Shown: positions 47,137 through 58,693, counted from the first letter of the stretch. The stretch: 64,000 nucleotides of DNA from Aliiglaciecola sp. 3_MG-2023 (GCF_030548205.1 NZ_JAUORV010000016.1:62001-126000); one strand, 5' to 3'. The notes: generated by a model not told the origin, from the letters alone. Program-made: numbers and translations.

Positions 47137-47942
47137 GTAAACAACATTTAGGCCATACTGCGCGTAAACGTTTTGGTCAAAACTTCCTTCACGATGCCTA
47201 TATAATTGATCAAATAGTCTCTGCGATTCATCCCGTCGATGGAGAAAACTTAGTTGAGATAGGTCCGGGTTTAGCCGCTTTAACCGAACCTGTGTGTGAG
47301 CATATAAGTAAACTTAACGTTGTCGAATTAGACCGAGACTTGGCGGATAGACTGAGATCTCACCCATTCATTTCGAAAAAATTGAATGTAATAGAAGCAG
47401 ATGCTTTAAAATTTGATTTCTCTGAATTAGGTGATGAGCAAAATCCTCTGCGGGTTTTTGGCAATTTACCCTACAATATTTCCACGCCTTTGATGTTCCA
47501 TCTATTCTCTTTTGCAAATAAAATTAAAGACATGCACTTTATGCTGCAAAAAGAAGTAGTGAATAGATTAGCCGCTAAAGCGGGTGAAAAGAACTACGGT
47601 AGGTTATCTGTCATGGCACAATATCACTGCCAAGTGATACCTGTTTTGCATGTACCGCCAGGAGCGTTTAACCCGCCACCAAAGGTTGATTCAGCGGTGG
47701 TAAGATTATTACCGCATAGCGAAAAGCCAGTACAAGTAATTGAACAAAAAATGTTGAATCAAGTCTGCGCTCAAGCGTTTAATCAGCGCAGAAAAACCAT
47801 TCGCAATAGTTTGAAAAAATTGATAGAAGAAAAACAACTTGAAGACCTGGGAATTAATCCGGAACTAAGAGCAGAAAACCTAAGTCTTGCTGATTTTGCA
47901 ACTGTAGCCAACTTCCTCTCTCAACAAGGAACTTTAGAATAA
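47133..47942 (+). CDS. rsmA: 16S rRNA dimethyladenosine transferase RsmA
   Basis: The 269-residue KsgA methyltransferase dimethylates A1518 and A1519 of 16S rRNA. N-terminal [14 protein letters not shown] motif [14 protein letters not shown], catalytic [12 protein letters not shown] and C-terminal [13 protein letters not shown] are present. It overlaps pdxA by 4 bases and apaG by 1 base (TAATG). Confidence 0.98.
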   Translation: MSKQHLGHTARKRFGQNFLHDAYIIDQIVSAIHPVDGENLVEIGPGLAALTEPVCEHISKLNVVELDRDLADRLRSHPFISKKLNVIEADALKFDFSELGDEQNPLRVFGNLPYNISTPLMFHLFSFANKIKDMHFMLQKEVVNRLAAKAGEKNYGRLSVMAQYHCQVIPVLHVPPGAFNPPPKVDSAVVRLLPHSEKPVQVIEQKMLNQVCAQAFNQRRKTIRNSLKKLIEEKQLEDLGINPELRAENLSLADFATVANFLSQQGTLE

Positions 47943-48319
47943 TGGACGCTAACGATATTAGCATCGATGTGCAAACTCAATATCTTGAAGATAGATTTCC
48001 AGAAACCGAGGAAAAATATGCCTTTGCATATAAAATAACCATCACTAACAATAGTAAAGATGAAGTGACGCTGCGCAACCGTTACTGGCTCATTACGGAT
48101 GGAAATGGTGACAAATCAGAAGTTGCTGGTAAGGGCGTGGTGGGCGAGCAGCCGTTAATAAAACCCGGAGAATCTTACCAATATACCAGCGGTGCCATTT
48201 TAGACACTCCCGTAGGGACTATGCAAGGCCACTATGAATTCAAATGTGCTGAAAATGATGAGCTGCTCAAAGTACCCATAAAAGTATTTAGGCTAGCTGA
48301 TAGCAACGTTCTTAATTAA
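47942..48319 (+). CDS. apaG: ApaG protein
   Basis: A 125-residue beta-sandwich (DUF525) protein. Family blocks YAFAYKITITNNS, LRNRYWLITDGNG, VVGEQPLIKPGESYQYTSG and TPVGTMQGHYEF are intact. Its biochemical function is unclear. It is translationally coupled to rsmA and followed by apaH 27 bp on. Confidence 0.96.
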   Translation: MDANDISIDVQTQYLEDRFPETEEKYAFAYKITITNNSKDEVTLRNRYWLITDGNGDKSEVAGKGVVGEQPLIKPGESYQYTSGAILDTPVGTMQGHYEFKCAENDELLKVPIKVFRLADSNVLN

Positions 48320-48346
48320 TCATCATTCAAACTTTATACAAATTAT

Positions 48347-49171
48347 ATGTCTAATTATGTCGTGGGTGATATTCAAGGTTGCTATTCGGGTTTACGGCAA
48401 TTATTGGATAAAATACAGTTTGACCCAAACCATGATAAATTATGGGCCGTAGGTGATCTTGTCGCCAGAGGGCCTGATTCACTTAACACCCTGCTATTCT
48501 TAAAATCCCTTGGTGGAGCTTTTGAAACGGTTTTGGGCAACCACGACTTACATTTTCTTGCCATATTAGGGCAATTGAAAAAGGCGAAACGCAGCGATTT
48601 TTTAGGTCCACTATTACAATCAGAACACGCTGAAGAATTGGCTAACTGGCTGAGAAAAAAGCCTTTGGCTTTACGCATCAACAAAGATACCTTATTGAGC
48701 CATGCTGGCTTATATCCCCAATGGTCATTTAAACAAGCAATAGAGTTAAGCGATGAAGTTAGCACTATTCTAGCAGGCCCAGATTACTTAAGTTTGTTAG
48801 CATCCATGTATGGCGCTAAGCCTGATCGTTGGGATGAACAATTAAAGCATACACAGCGATTACGGTTTATCATCAATGCCTTTACCCGTATGCGATACTT
48901 GAAAAAATCGGCTATTTTGGAATTTGAGACAAAATGTTCACCGACTAAACAGAACAGCTCTTTGAAACCTTGGTTTGAAGTTCCAAATGAGAATATCAAT
49001 AAGAATCAACGTATTATTTTCGGTCACTGGGCAACGTTAATGGGGCAAACCCAATCTAATCAATATGTTGCCCTAGATACAGGTTATGTTTGGGGCAACA
49101 CCATGACTTTATATTGCATTGAAAACGAACAGAAATTTAGCGTTCAAAATGAGACGAATCCATTCACTTAA
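48347..49171 (+). CDS. apaH: Diadenosine tetraphosphatase ApaH
   Basis: A 274-residue metallophosphatase hydrolysing Ap4A to two ADP. The metal-binding pattern GDIQGCYSGL, GDLVARGPDS, LGNHDLH and SHAGLYP is complete. Final gene of the lptD operon. Confidence 0.97.
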   Translation: MSNYVVGDIQGCYSGLRQLLDKIQFDPNHDKLWAVGDLVARGPDSLNTLLFLKSLGGAFETVLGNHDLHFLAILGQLKKAKRSDFLGPLLQSEHAEELANWLRKKPLALRINKDTLLSHAGLYPQWSFKQAIELSDEVSTILAGPDYLSLLASMYGAKPDRWDEQLKHTQRLRFIINAFTRMRYLKKSAILEFETKCSPTKQNSSLKPWFEVPNENINKNQRIIFGHWATLMGQTQSNQYVALDTGYVWGNTMTLYCIENEQKFSVQNETNPFT

Positions 49172-49536
49172 TCCCCCTCATAATTCCTTTCTAAAGAAAC
49201 AGAACATTATGTCGATAAATTGAAATAGAGTTTAATTTACTAATCAATTCAGTAAGTTAATACAAGATGCTTAGAATTTAACTATTATTGATAATTGAAA
49301 AACAGTTAACAGCGCTTATTAAAACGGATTTGAGAAATATACTTAGTCATCGTTTTATGTACGTATCAACTCATAAAGTCATTATGTTTAGTCAAAACCA
49401 GTGATAAACTGATTTGCATAGTTAAGTAATTTATGACTTTTATATCAAAGTTTGGCACACTAAAATCGCAATTGTTAAAAGTATGATCTGTGCGAACACA
49501 ATAATAATAAGATCACGAAACCAGAGGAATATCTAA
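49172..49536. other. AT-rich spacer upstream of the chemoreceptor gene
   Basis: These 365 bases hold no supportable gene and no clear terminator after apaH. They presumably contain the chemoreceptor promoter. I looked for sigma-54 and FliA motifs and found only weak look-alikes near 49448. Confidence 0.5.
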
Positions 49537-51561
49537 ATGAAAATATCAGTCGCATTAAGGGTAATAGGCGGGTTTGCCGTTATTTCTGTTCTACTTCTGG
49601 TAATCGGTATTTCTTCGCTAATAAACTTTAATTCCATTGATTCGGCAACTGACGAAGTGAATACATTAGCCATTCCCACCTTAAATGCCAGTAATCAACT
49701 TAAAATTTCTTTTTTGAATATGGGTAGGCTTACTGTAGCGGGATTTTATGAAACAGATTCTGATGCCTTAAATAGTCAATTGGAGAACTTGCTGGTTAGT
49801 GAATCTAACTTCAAAAATGAAGTCTCTATGGTTAAAAGTAAAGTTAGTAAGGACCCTAGGTTTAGTCAAGCGGTGCAAAATGTTGATGGTATTTATCAGC
49901 AATACAATAGCAACGTAACTAACATGTTTGAAAACCGTAAGGCCTATTTAGACGAAGGAGCCCGGTTAGAGGAAATAGTTGAAACAGTTGAAGATAATTC
50001 AGATGACTCATCCACCTTATTGCTTGATTTTGCCGATTTAGAAAGTGTTCAAAATGATGACCAATTGAGTAAAGCTGCAGAAATAGGAAGTAACTTAGAA
50101 ACCTCATTACTGTCGCTCTTAACTGTCAGTGCAGACTACATTAAGACTGAAAACTTGGTTCGCGCCGACACTATTGGTAACGAAGTAGAGTTAGTTATTG
50201 CACAAATATCTAAACAGTTAGGAGAAATGCAATCATTGGTGGGCAACCGTGATGACAGTGGCACTATGCAAGAAATCACTAATTTAGTGAATTCTGTCAT
50301 TAGTTCGGTAACCGCTTCTGATGGCTTGTTAAACACGCAAATTACGCGCTTAAACAATCAAATAAAATCTGCAGAAGCGTTGAATGCTTCAGAACAAAAT
50401 ATTCAAGAAGCCATTGCAGAATTAAATGCGCTATTGAAAGTTGCTGACGAAAAAACCAACGCAATGAAAGAGCAAGTGGCCAATCGTGTATCCTTAGCAA
50501 CAACTATCATCATAGTCTTAACTATTGTCTCAGCGGTATTAGCAGCCTGGATAGCATGGGCTAGCGTAAGAGCCATTACCGTGCCCTTAGGGAAGGTCAA
50601 TGACGTATTACATGTTGTCTCTTCAGGTGATTTAACCCGCAAATTAGACGATAGCTCCGATGATGAGTTTGGGGAGTTGGCAACTAGTGTAAATAACCTA
50701 ATCGATAGCCTCAAAACCTTAATAAGTGGAATAAGTACACGCGCCTCTCAACTTGCCGCTGCATCTGAGCAAACCTCGACGGTAACCGCCCAAACCACTC
50801 ATTCCATTCAGAATCAGAAATCTCAAGTTGCTCAAGTGGCAACGGCAACTACTGAAATGCACAGTACGTCTCAAATGGTTACCCAAAGCGCGGAAGATAC
50901 CTTGAACCAAATTCGTCACGCCGATAAAGAAGCGGAAAAAGTCAAAGGTATTTCTTTAAACAATAAGATGACCATTGAAAAGCTGGCGATTGATGTAGAT
51001 GACGCTGCAAACGTCATTAATAAACTTCACCAAGATAGCGCGAGTATCGGCGGGATTTTGGACGTTATCCGCGGAGTAGCTGACCAAACTAACCTTTTAG
51101 CACTAAACGCTGCCATAGAAGCGGCTCGCGCCGGAGAACATGGTAGAGGGTTTGCCGTGGTAGCAGATGAAGTGCGAACTCTGGCCAGCAGAACGCAAAA
51201 ATCAACGCAAGAAATAAATGACATGATAGAAGTGCTGCAAGCTGGCGCGGAAAAAGCTGTGATGGTGATGAACCAGGGCAAAGAACAAGCCACAGTGTGT
51301 GTTGATGAAACAGAAAAAGCCACTCAAGCCCTAGACTTAATTACAGAAGCAGTGCATAGAGCCCATGATGTGAGCAGTCAGATAGAGCAATCAGCCAGAG
51401 AGCAAAATGTCGTGTCACAAGAGATCAGTGAGAAATTAGAGAATATTGTGGGCATTGCAGAGGAAACGTCAACGGGGGCTCAACAAACGGCTGAATCAAG
51501 TGAAGAAGTCGCGCGCTTAGCAGAAGAATTGCAAGCATCTATTCAACAATTTAGAGTGTAA
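49537..51561 (+). CDS. Methyl-accepting chemotaxis protein
   Basis: A 674-residue chemoreceptor. Membrane helix 1 is at about residues 7-30, a long helical periplasmic sensor region runs to about 315, and helix 2 spans about 318-345 ([19 protein letters not shown]). A HAMP domain follows at about 345-400, then the cytoplasmic coiled coil with the signalling hairpin [29 protein letters not shown]. No CheB/CheR-binding C-terminal pentapeptide is visible. The ligand is unknown. AGAGGA precedes the ATG. Confidence 0.95.
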   Translation: MKISVALRVIGGFAVISVLLLVIGISSLINFNSIDSATDEVNTLAIPTLNASNQLKISFLNMGRLTVAGFYETDSDALNSQLENLLVSESNFKNEVSMVKSKVSKDPRFSQAVQNVDGIYQQYNSNVTNMFENRKAYLDEGARLEEIVETVEDNSDDSSTLLLDFADLESVQNDDQLSKAAEIGSNLETSLLSLLTVSADYIKTENLVRADTIGNEVELVIAQISKQLGEMQSLVGNRDDSGTMQEITNLVNSVISSVTASDGLLNTQITRLNNQIKSAEALNASEQNIQEAIAELNALLKVADEKTNAMKEQVANRVSLATTIIIVLTIVSAVLAAWIAWASVRAITVPLGKVNDVLHVVSSGDLTRKLDDSSDDEFGELATSVNNLIDSLKTLISGISTRASQLAAASEQTSTVTAQTTHSIQNQKSQVAQVATATTEMHSTSQMVTQSAEDTLNQIRHADKEAEKVKGISLNNKMTIEKLAIDVDDAANVINKLHQDSASIGGILDVIRGVADQTNLLALNAAIEAARAGEHGRGFAVVADEVRTLASRTQKSTQEINDMIEVLQAGAEKAVMVMNQGKEQATVCVDETEKATQALDLITEAVHRAHDVSSQIEQSAREQNVVSQEISEKLENIVGIAEETSTGAQQTAESSEEVARLAEELQASIQQFRV

Positions 51562-51606
51562 ATAACACTAAAGTAGAACATTGAATAGACAGTCTTCATA
51601 GAAACC

Positions 51607-51636
51607 AAAACGCTGCTTTAAGAAGCAGCGTTTTTT
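51607..51636. terminator. Bidirectional terminator between chemoreceptor gene and lysC
   Basis: AACGCTGCTT (51609-51618) pairs with AAGCAGCGTT (51623-51632), flanked by AAAA on the left and TTTTTT on the right, so it can end both convergent transcripts. Confidence 0.92.
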
Positions 51637-51661
51637 ATGGAAATTGATAAATGGATTGAGC

Positions 51662-53014
51662 TTATTCGAACAGCGAACGGTGCAGTTCTTTGACAATCTC
51701 AGTACTGTCATCTTGATGGACTAAAAATGACATATTGTGGGGGTTGGCGCCATAACAAATCATGCGCAAGTTATAATCCCTCACCGATGAAAATATTTTG
51801 GCTGAAACACCGGCAGCACTATGCATATTGTTACCCACTACGGTGACTAGATCATAATCGCTCTCAACCACCACTTCACAGAAATCTCGCAACTCATCAA
51901 GGGTTTCGCGATTCAGCTTTTCGGCAACTGAATTAGTCGGATTATCCAATGTAAATGACACTGCGATTTCAGATGTGGTGACCAAGTCAACACTTAAACT
52001 GTGCTTAGCGATGATCGTAAATACTTGCTGCAAGAAACCTTGAGCATGCATCATTTTTGGGGTTTTTACCGTCACCATTACTTGTTGTTTACGACGTGTA
52101 ATAGCCCGATAAGGAGGTTCATTATCACAGTCTCTGACAATCCAGGTTCCACCTTTTTCCGGCTCTTTACTTGAACCAACAAACACTTTAATGTTTTTAC
52201 GTAAGGCTGGCTCCATCGTCGCGGGATGCAGTACTTTTGCCCCAAAGTTAGCCATTTCGGCCGCTTCATCGAAGCTCAATTCTGGTAACGGTCGAGCAGC
52301 ATCAGTGATGCGAGGATCTGTGGTGAATACGCCGACCACATCCGTCCAAATTTCGCAACTAACCGCATCCAAAGCTTCAGCCAGAAGTGCAGCACTAAAA
52401 TCACTTCCGCCGCGGCCTAATGTGGTTGTTCTGCCTTGCTCGTCGGCACCAATAAAACCCTGAGTGACATACACTTTTTGTGATAGTTCCGACTTCATCA
52501 CTTGGCTTGCTAAGGATTTAATTTGCTCAATTTGCGGAACCGCCTCACCAAACACAGAATTTGTACGCAGCACATTACGGGCATCAAAATTCTCTGCTTG
52601 TACTCCCTGCTCTTTTAATACTTCTGTAATCAATAAAGATGACATACGTTCACCAAAAGACAGTAATTTGTCTTTCAAATCATCCCGATGTAACAGTTCT
52701 TCGTGATAAGCTACTTTTTCCATTGCATCAAATAACGAGTTCAATTTCTCCGTGACTTGCTGGGGCTGTGCAAGCTCAGCGACAATTGCATTTTCAATGG
52801 TTTTGATGTGCTCTATAGTATTGGCTATTTGTGCGTGAGTTAACGCCGTATTAGCGAGACTAACTAAATGGTTCGTTACCCCCGCAGACGCACTCACTAC
52901 CACCACCCGGGTAGATGGATTAGCTGCGATAATCTTTGCGCAGTTTTGCATTGCGGCATAATTTGCCACACTTGTGCCACCAAACTTGGCGATATTAAGG
53001 TCAGGAATTGTCAC
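51662..53014 (-). CDS. lysC: Aspartate kinase, lysine-sensitive type
   Basis: A 450-residue monofunctional aspartokinase close in length to E. coli LysC (449). N-terminal NIAKFGGTSVANYAAM, TLGRGGSDFSAALLAEAL and two C-terminal ACT domains (about 310-450) are present. It starts at GTG with GAGGA upstream. It catalyses the first step to lysine, threonine and methionine; lysine inhibition is expected for this type. I see no lysine riboswitch in the 217-bp upstream gap. Confidence 0.95.
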   Translation of the reverse strand: MTIPDLNIAKFGGTSVANYAAMQNCAKIIAANPSTRVVVVSASAGVTNHLVSLANTALTHAQIANTIEHIKTIENAIVAELAQPQQVTEKLNSLFDAMEKVAYHEELLHRDDLKDKLLSFGERMSSLLITEVLKEQGVQAENFDARNVLRTNSVFGEAVPQIEQIKSLASQVMKSELSQKVYVTQGFIGADEQGRTTTLGRGGSDFSAALLAEALDAVSCEIWTDVVGVFTTDPRITDAARPLPELSFDEAAEMANFGAKVLHPATMEPALRKNIKVFVGSSKEPEKGGTWIVRDCDNEPPYRAITRRKQQVMVTVKTPKMMHAQGFLQQVFTIIAKHSLSVDLVTTSEIAVSFTLDNPTNSVAEKLNRETLDELRDFCEVVVESDYDLVTVVGNNMHSAAGVSAKIFSSVRDYNLRMICYGANPHNMSFLVHQDDSTEIVKELHRSLFE

Positions 53015-53231
53015 GCTTGATCCTCTTTGAAAATAATCGCTGTAAATTACCAGATATACACATATTTAAAAGCAATAAATTGCAATTTCCTTCGATTAGT
53101 TTTGTATTGAATATGCATTTTTTAACTGAATAGTTATTTATTAATTTCAAATAATAATTCAAAAATCAACTTATAAATATCTCAATGTCTGCAAATGGAA
53201 GTCAGTCAGGAAACGAGCTCATACAGAACAA

Positions 53232-53615
53232 CTAGTTCAACTTACTTTTGTGGGCGAGTTTGGCGGCGTTGTCTTCCCAATTTTGACCATCGAAAGGGAC
53301 AATGGTGATGTTTGCAGGCTTGCTATCTAAACAACGCACATTCACGTCGACTCCATCAGGATTAGAACGAGGGATATAAAATGGTTTAGCACCACAGACT
53401 TTACAGAAGGTATGTTTAGCGACGCCGGTATTGAATCTATATTCAGTTAAAAATTGTTCACCACAAATTAATCTAAAGTGCTGTTTGGGGACAATTAAGT
53501 GCAAAAATCCAAATTTGCTACACACTGAACAATTGCAATCCTCGACTTCAACATGGTCGTCAGACTCCACTTCAAACTGGACCGCTTTACAATGACAACT
53601 GCCCCTGTATTTCAT
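53232..53615 (-). CDS. GFA-fold zinc protein, second copy
   Basis: A 127-residue protein with the GFA cysteines GSCHCKAVQFEVE, DCNCSVCSKFGFLH and FCKVCGAKPFYIPR. It is distinct from the gene at 17611. The ATG at 53615 follows GGAGGA; a frame extension to 53630 translates that ribosome binding site. Enzymatic role unknown; this subgroup is often annotated as CENP-V/GFA domain protein. Confidence 0.9.
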   Translation of the reverse strand: MKYRGSCHCKAVQFEVESDDHVEVEDCNCSVCSKFGFLHLIVPKQHFRLICGEQFLTEYRFNTGVAKHTFCKVCGAKPFYIPRSNPDGVDVNVRCLDSKPANITIVPFDGQNWEDNAAKLAHKSKLN

Positions 53616-53675
53616 CGAATTCCTCCGCAATGAAAATATTGAATAAAACCTTGATTACACCTAACAACACTAACG

Positions 53676-54125
53676 CTATTTAGGAATGGCGACTTCTACA
53701 ATGTCTCCTACGTTAACATTGTGTTTTGCAAACCAACCTAAATTCATTTCCAGCGCATAAAGCACCTCAGTGGATGAATTAATTGACGTTAAGTCATGGG
53801 GTTGCATCCCTCGTATGTCGGTAATCTTTCCTTGGTCATCAATAAAGGCAACATCGAGTGGAATAAAGGTGTTTTTCATCCACATACCCGCAATACGAGG
53901 TCTTGAATATTTGAATAGCATGCCACAATTATCACACAAAGACTTTCTGTGCATTAATCCTGTGGCGCGCTGTTCAAACGAGTGAGCATATTCCACCGCC
54001 AACGCAATTTCACGGATCTGCACTTTTGCTTCGTCAAACTCAACAGCATGACTAGCAAATGATAGTAGCGACAAGCCAAGAAACAAGGCCGCCGCATATA
54101 CATGTTTAGTTATAGTTTTTTGCAT
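53676..54125 (-). CDS. DUF192 periplasmic protein
   Basis: A 149-residue precursor with signal peptide ending at SHA (about residue 27) and one DUF192 domain: EQRATGLMHRKSL, GMLFKYSRP, MWMKNTFIPLDVAFID and VLYALEMNLGW. DUF192 proteins are small secreted beta proteins of unclear function. I choose the ATG at 54125, six bases after AAGG; an ATG at 54131 abuts that site. The gene overlaps the 3' end of the upstream lipoprotein gene by 16 bases. Confidence 0.9.
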   Translation of the reverse strand: MQKTITKHVYAAALFLGLSLLSFASHAVEFDEAKVQIREIALAVEYAHSFEQRATGLMHRKSLCDNCGMLFKYSRPRIAGMWMKNTFIPLDVAFIDDQGKITDIRGMQPHDLTSINSSTEVLYALEMNLGWFAKHNVNVGDIVEVAIPK

Positions 54126-54331
54126 GAACATCCTTCAACGCCATCACTTGTCTCCCAGGTCTCATAATGTCCCTGAACACACTGGCTTTTCACTGTAAAA
54201 CACTGTTGTTGGTTATATCCTACCTGAGTATCGGCAGCATTTGCAGCTGCGTGGCCTAAAAATTCTTTAGTTGAACTTGCGCTACAAGCGCCTAAGCTGA
54301 ATGCCGCTAGCAGCAATAAAATCATCTTCAT
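54110..54331 (-). CDS. Small cysteine-rich lipoprotein
   Basis: A 73-residue protein starting MKMILLLLAAFSLGACS, a signal peptide with lipobox LGAC. The mature 58 residues contain four further cysteines (QQCF, SQCV, GCSC), enough for two disulfides or a metal site. I do not recognise the family. The ATG at 54331 gives the lipoprotein; a frame extension to 54400 adds an implausible N-terminus. It overlaps the DUF192 gene, so the pair is probably coupled. Confidence 0.7.
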   Translation of the reverse strand: MKMILLLLAAFSLGACSASSTKEFLGHAAANAADTQVGYNQQQCFTVKSQCVQGHYETWETSDGVEGCSCKKL

Positions 54332-54512
54332 TGTTTTTCCCAATTTTTTACCAAGATCAATAATGTAGGAACCCATGTTGATTAAATAGTTCCCACCCAT
54401 AGGGAGTATGCAATAGACAAAGAGCCATCTGTGAATTGTGTAAGGAAAACAACTGAGATACCTTTATCGCCGTCCAAAAACAACCCTCTTTGGGCCAACT
54501 AGAATGCATAAA

Positions 54513-54546
54513 AAAACCGAACGAATCAAAGATTACGTTCGGTTTT
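54513..54546. terminator. Bidirectional terminator after acnB
   Basis: AAAACCGAACG (54513-54523) pairs with CGTTCGGTTTT (54536-54546). It lies downstream of the leftward acnB gene, with T tract on the minus strand from the A run at 54511-54516. Confidence 0.85.
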
Positions 54547-54600
54547 AAAATGTTTATTCAGGTAATAAATACCTATGCACTATTAATCATGCAACGCAAG

Positions 54601-57213
54601 TTATGCAATATTAAGTGCTGGAATGATCTTGTCTTTGGCTGCATCTTCAGCTTTCTTAAACTCTTCGATACGGTCGAAGTTTAAGTAGCGGAACACGTCA
54701 CCCGACATAGACTCAATCTTATTCGCATATTCCATGTACTCAGCAGTAGTAGGAATACGGCCAACGATAGCCCCTACAGCAGCAAGTTCAGCAGAACACA
54801 AGTAAACATCAGCACCATCACCTAAACGGTTAGGGAAGTTACGTGTAGAGGTGGATAGTACAGTTGAATTAGCCAACACACGTGCTTGGTTACCCATACA
54901 TAATGAACAACCAGGCATTTCTGTACGTACGCCTACTCGACCATAGATGTTGTAATAACCTTCATCCATCAATACCGCTTTGTCCATCTTCGTTGGTGGA
55001 GAAATCCACAAACGTGTTGGCAAGGTTTTGTTGTATTGCTCAAGTAGTTTACCAGCAGCACGGAAGTGTCCTATGTTGGTCATACATGAACCGATGAACA
55101 CTTCATCAATTTTTTCGCCAGCAACGTCAGATAATGTTTTCGCATCATCTGGATCGTTTGGACAACATAAAATTGGTTCATTGATTTCATCAAGATCGAT
55201 TTCAATGGTTTCAACATATTCAGCGTCTTTGTCAGCTACCATAAGCTCAGGATTCGCTAACCATTCTTCCATCTTACGTGCACGACGCTCAAGGGTACGA
55301 GGATCGCCGTAACCTTCGTTGATCATCCAGCGTAGCATGGTGATGTTAGACGTTAGGTACTCAGCAATTGACTCTTCTGACAATTTAATAGTACAACCTG
55401 CAGCAGAGCGTTCTGCAGAGGCATCAGACAATTCAAATGCTTGTTCAACTGTCAGTCCGTCAAGGCCTTCAATTTCAAGAATACGACCAGAGAACGCATT
55501 CACTTTACCTTTCTTCGCAACGGTCAATAGACCTTGCTTGATAGCGTAAAGAGGGATCGCATGAACAAGGTCACGTAAGGTAATACCTGGCTTCATTTTA
55601 CCTTTAAAACGCACCAATACAGACTCAGGCATATCAAGAGGCATGACTCCAGTTGCAGCAGCAAAGGCAACCAAACCAGAACCTGCTGGGAATGAAATCC
55701 CCATTGGGAAACGAGTATGTGAATCACCACCAGTACCGACAGTATCTGGTAATAACATACGGTTTAACCAAGAGTGAATAATACCGTCACCTGGACGAAG
55801 CGATACACCACCACGATTCATAATGAAATCAGGTAAGGTATGCTGAGTGTCGATATCAACCGGCTTAGGATAAGCCGCGGTGTGACAGAAAGACTGCATA
55901 GTTAAATCTGCAGAGAAACCTAAACAAGCTAAATCTTTCAGTTCATCGCGGGTCATTGGGCCAGTAGTATCTTGCGAGCCAACAGTGGTCATTTTAGGTT
56001 CACAATACGTGCCTGGACGAATACCATCAACACCACATGCTTTACCGACCATTTTTTGTGCAAGTGTATAACCTTTACCCGTATCAGTTGGTTGATCTGG
56101 CTTACGGAATAAATCTGTGGCACCTAAACCTAGGGATTCACGTGCTTTTTCAGTTAAGCCACGACCGATGATCAAGTTAATACGGCCACCAGCGCGAACT
56201 TCGTCTAACAATACCTCAGACTTATATTCGTACTTGGCAAGTTCTTCACCGGTTTCTGAGTTTGTAATACGGCCTTCTAGTGGGTAGATATCAATCACAT
56301 CGCCCATGTTCATTTTGTCAACATCGGCTTCAAATACTAAGGCACCTGCATCTTCCATTGTGTTGAAGAAAATTGGCGCAACTTTACCGCCAATACAAAC
56401 ACCACCGCCACGTTTATTCGGAACACCAGGCAAGTCTTCACCGAAGAACCAAAGTACTGAGTTAGTTGCAGATTTACGTGAAGAACCTGTACCGACTACA
56501 TCACCAACAAAAGCAACAGGGTGACCTTTCGCTTTCACTTCTTCAATTTGTTTAAGTGGACCAATTTCACCGTGTACTTCTGGCGTTAGACCATCACGGG
56601 TCATTTTATAAGCAGCGCGGGCATGCAAAGGAATATCAGGACGCGACCATGCATCAGGCGCAGGTGACAAGTCATCAGTGTTAGTTTCACCGGTAACTTT
56701 AAATACGGAATAAGTAATTTTTTCAGGTAGATCTGGACGAGATGTGAACCATTCTGCATCAGCCCAAGATTGCAAAACCTCTTTCGCATACTTGTTACCT
56801 GCTTTTGCTTTTTCTTCAACATCATGGAAAGCATCAAACATCAACAAAGTATGTTTCAACTCTTCAGCGGCCAGTTCAGCTAAATCTTCATTATCTAAAG
56901 CAGCCACTAAGGTTACGATATTATAACCACCGTGCATATTACCCAGTAATTGAATGGCTGCATCTTTTGATATCAACGGAGACGTAGCTTCATCATTTAC
57001 GATAGCAGCTAGAAAACCCGCTTTTACATAAGCGGCTTCATCAACACCAGGAGGAACTCGCTCAGATAACAACTCTAACAAGAACTCTTCTTCGCCAGCA
57101 GGAGGATTTTTTAGTAATTCAACCAAACCAGCAACTTGTTCTGCATTTAATGGTTTAGCGGGGATACCCTCAGCGGCACGCTCTTCTACGTGTTTACGAT
57201 AAGCTTCTAACAC
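54601..57213 (-). CDS. acnB: Aconitate hydratase B
   Basis: An 870-residue bifunctional aconitase/2-methylisocitrate dehydratase of the TCA cycle, close to E. coli AcnB (865). The AcnB-specific N-terminal HEAT-like domain spans about 1-160 and a swivel domain about 165-370. The 4Fe-4S ligands lie in the catalytic part, including [14 protein letters not shown] and the pair in [12 protein letters not shown]. The first cysteine is within the [22 protein letters not shown] region as expected. It has its own 166-bp upstream region. Confidence 0.97.
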   Translation of the reverse strand: MLEAYRKHVEERAAEGIPAKPLNAEQVAGLVELLKNPPAGEEEFLLELLSERVPPGVDEAAYVKAGFLAAIVNDEATSPLISKDAAIQLLGNMHGGYNIVTLVAALDNEDLAELAAEELKHTLLMFDAFHDVEEKAKAGNKYAKEVLQSWADAEWFTSRPDLPEKITYSVFKVTGETNTDDLSPAPDAWSRPDIPLHARAAYKMTRDGLTPEVHGEIGPLKQIEEVKAKGHPVAFVGDVVGTGSSRKSATNSVLWFFGEDLPGVPNKRGGGVCIGGKVAPIFFNTMEDAGALVFEADVDKMNMGDVIDIYPLEGRITNSETGEELAKYEYKSEVLLDEVRAGGRINLIIGRGLTEKARESLGLGATDLFRKPDQPTDTGKGYTLAQKMVGKACGVDGIRPGTYCEPKMTTVGSQDTTGPMTRDELKDLACLGFSADLTMQSFCHTAAYPKPVDIDTQHTLPDFIMNRGGVSLRPGDGIIHSWLNRMLLPDTVGTGGDSHTRFPMGISFPAGSGLVAFAAATGVMPLDMPESVLVRFKGKMKPGITLRDLVHAIPLYAIKQGLLTVAKKGKVNAFSGRILEIEGLDGLTVEQAFELSDASAERSAAGCTIKLSEESIAEYLTSNITMLRWMINEGYGDPRTLERRARKMEEWLANPELMVADKDAEYVETIEIDLDEINEPILCCPNDPDDAKTLSDVAGEKIDEVFIGSCMTNIGHFRAAGKLLEQYNKTLPTRLWISPPTKMDKAVLMDEGYYNIYGRVGVRTEMPGCSLCMGNQARVLANSTVLSTSTRNFPNRLGDGADVYLCSAELAAVGAIVGRIPTTAEYMEYANKIESMSGDVFRYLNFDRIEEFKKAEDAAKDKIIPALNIA

Positions 57214-57379
57214 TTTTTGGTCCTTTTAAATTATGAATACAGAGAAATGTGGCGATAGTATAAATGTAAACGTCGAAAAATTGAATTATTCACAACGATT
57301 ATTTATTTATAGCCAGCATACATGAAATCAATATATATCAATCATATTTAATTATTTCGAATTCTTTGCAAAATACCTC

Positions 57380-58504
57380 TTAATGATTCGCTGTCACCCT
57401 TAGTATCTTACCTTTTTCGGCATCAACCAGTAAATACAAAGAACCATCAGGATGTACTTTAACATCACGCAATCGATAACCTAACTCAGAGAACAAAGAC
57501 TGCTGACCCACCACTTTATTTTGTTGCATTTGAACCCAAATCAGTTCTTTCGATTTCAAACTTGTGACTAACAGATCTCCGCGCATTTGCGGAAACATCA
57601 TGCCATCATAAACGGTGATACTGGATGGCGCGATAGAAGGCGTCCAATCAACCAATGGTTGGCGCATCCCTGGATATTTTTTAAAGGGGCTAATAATTGC
57701 CCCAGAATAATCTTTGCCATTCGTAATCACTGGCCAGCCATAGTTATCACCTTTTCGAATAATATTTATTTCATCCCCACCAGCGGGACCATGTTCGTTT
57801 GAAAAGACAAGATTACGGATAGGATCGTAAACTAGCCCCTGAGGATTACGATGACCTATGGAATACACAGATTGGGCGAGATTTTTTTCTGTTTCACCAA
57901 TGTAAGGGTTATCTTTAGGGATATCGCCGTTATCCAAAACCCGTAGTATTTTGCCCATCTGATTATTCACACGCTGGGCATTTTCGCGAAAGTCAAAACC
58001 GTCCCCCGAGCTAATTAACAAGGAATTATCCCCTAAAAAAGTCAATCTCCCGCCATAATGAACCGGTGTATTTCGAAAAGGTTTTACAGTGAAAATAACT
58101 TGGCGATCGACTAATTGATTGTTTCGCAATTTAGCCCGAATAACTTTGAGAGTATTACGTTCATCATTACCCGCCGAATAGGAAAGATAAATCCAACCAT
58201 TGGATTGATAGTTCGGATGGAGCACAACATCCAAGAGTCCGCCTTGGCTTTTCACGTAAATATCTTGGGGAAGCCCTTCTATGGGTTTACTCAAGGTAAA
58301 ATTCACTACTTGCCGCAAATTTCCAGAGCGTTCTGTGACTAGGAATTGATTATCTGAAATAAAGGCAACAGACCAGGGGAAGTTCAACTCAGACACAATC
58401 TCTTCAACCAAAAATGCATCTAAATTTACCTGGTTTTTAGCATTCACAGGGGGGTTAACCCATAACAAATACACGACTAGTAAGGTGAAAAATCGAATGC
58501 CCAC
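57380..58504 (-). CDS. PQQ-dependent aldose/sorbosone dehydrogenase
   Basis: A 374-residue precursor with signal peptide MGIRFFTLLVVYLLWVNPPVNA, so periplasmic. It has the soluble glucose/sorbosone dehydrogenase six-bladed propeller pattern: LNFPWSVAFI, NQFLVTERSGNL, GGLLDVVLHP, HYGGRLTF, YSIGHRNPQGL and EHGPAGGDEINII. The catalytic His is the one in HYGGRL or HRNPQG by family comparison. It resembles E. coli YliI, which needs external PQQ. Sugar substrate is unknown and no PQQ synthesis genes are in view. Confidence 0.92.
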   Translation of the reverse strand: MGIRFFTLLVVYLLWVNPPVNAKNQVNLDAFLVEEIVSELNFPWSVAFISDNQFLVTERSGNLRQVVNFTLSKPIEGLPQDIYVKSQGGLLDVVLHPNYQSNGWIYLSYSAGNDERNTLKVIRAKLRNNQLVDRQVIFTVKPFRNTPVHYGGRLTFLGDNSLLISSGDGFDFRENAQRVNNQMGKILRVLDNGDIPKDNPYIGETEKNLAQSVYSIGHRNPQGLVYDPIRNLVFSNEHGPAGGDEINIIRKGDNYGWPVITNGKDYSGAIISPFKKYPGMRQPLVDWTPSIAPSSITVYDGMMFPQMRGDLLVTSLKSKELIWVQMQQNKVVGQQSLFSELGYRLRDVKVHPDGSLYLLVDAEKGKILRVTANH

Positions 58505-58693
58505 AAACCATTCCTTAGATTAAAACCACAGCAATAAATTCTGTGTTTTTCTTAAAATCAATTATAAATATACTCACAAAAACAAAAAATGCGAACTTAG
58601 CAGATCCTATTTATTTTTTATTGTGGGGATGAAAGTTGTTACATTTCATCTCAAGGTCCACACTAGGTAACGTGACGACAATAAGGTTAGCCT

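Noticed and set aside
49440-49480. Possible sigma-54 (TGGCAC) or FliA-type promoter before the chemoreceptor gene
   Set aside because: Spacing from GG to GC is two bases too long for sigma-54, and the FliA -10 match is only about three of eight.
53015-53231. Lysine riboswitch upstream of lysC
   Set aside because: The region is AT-rich without the conserved lysine-riboswitch core; only a normal ribosome binding site is seen.
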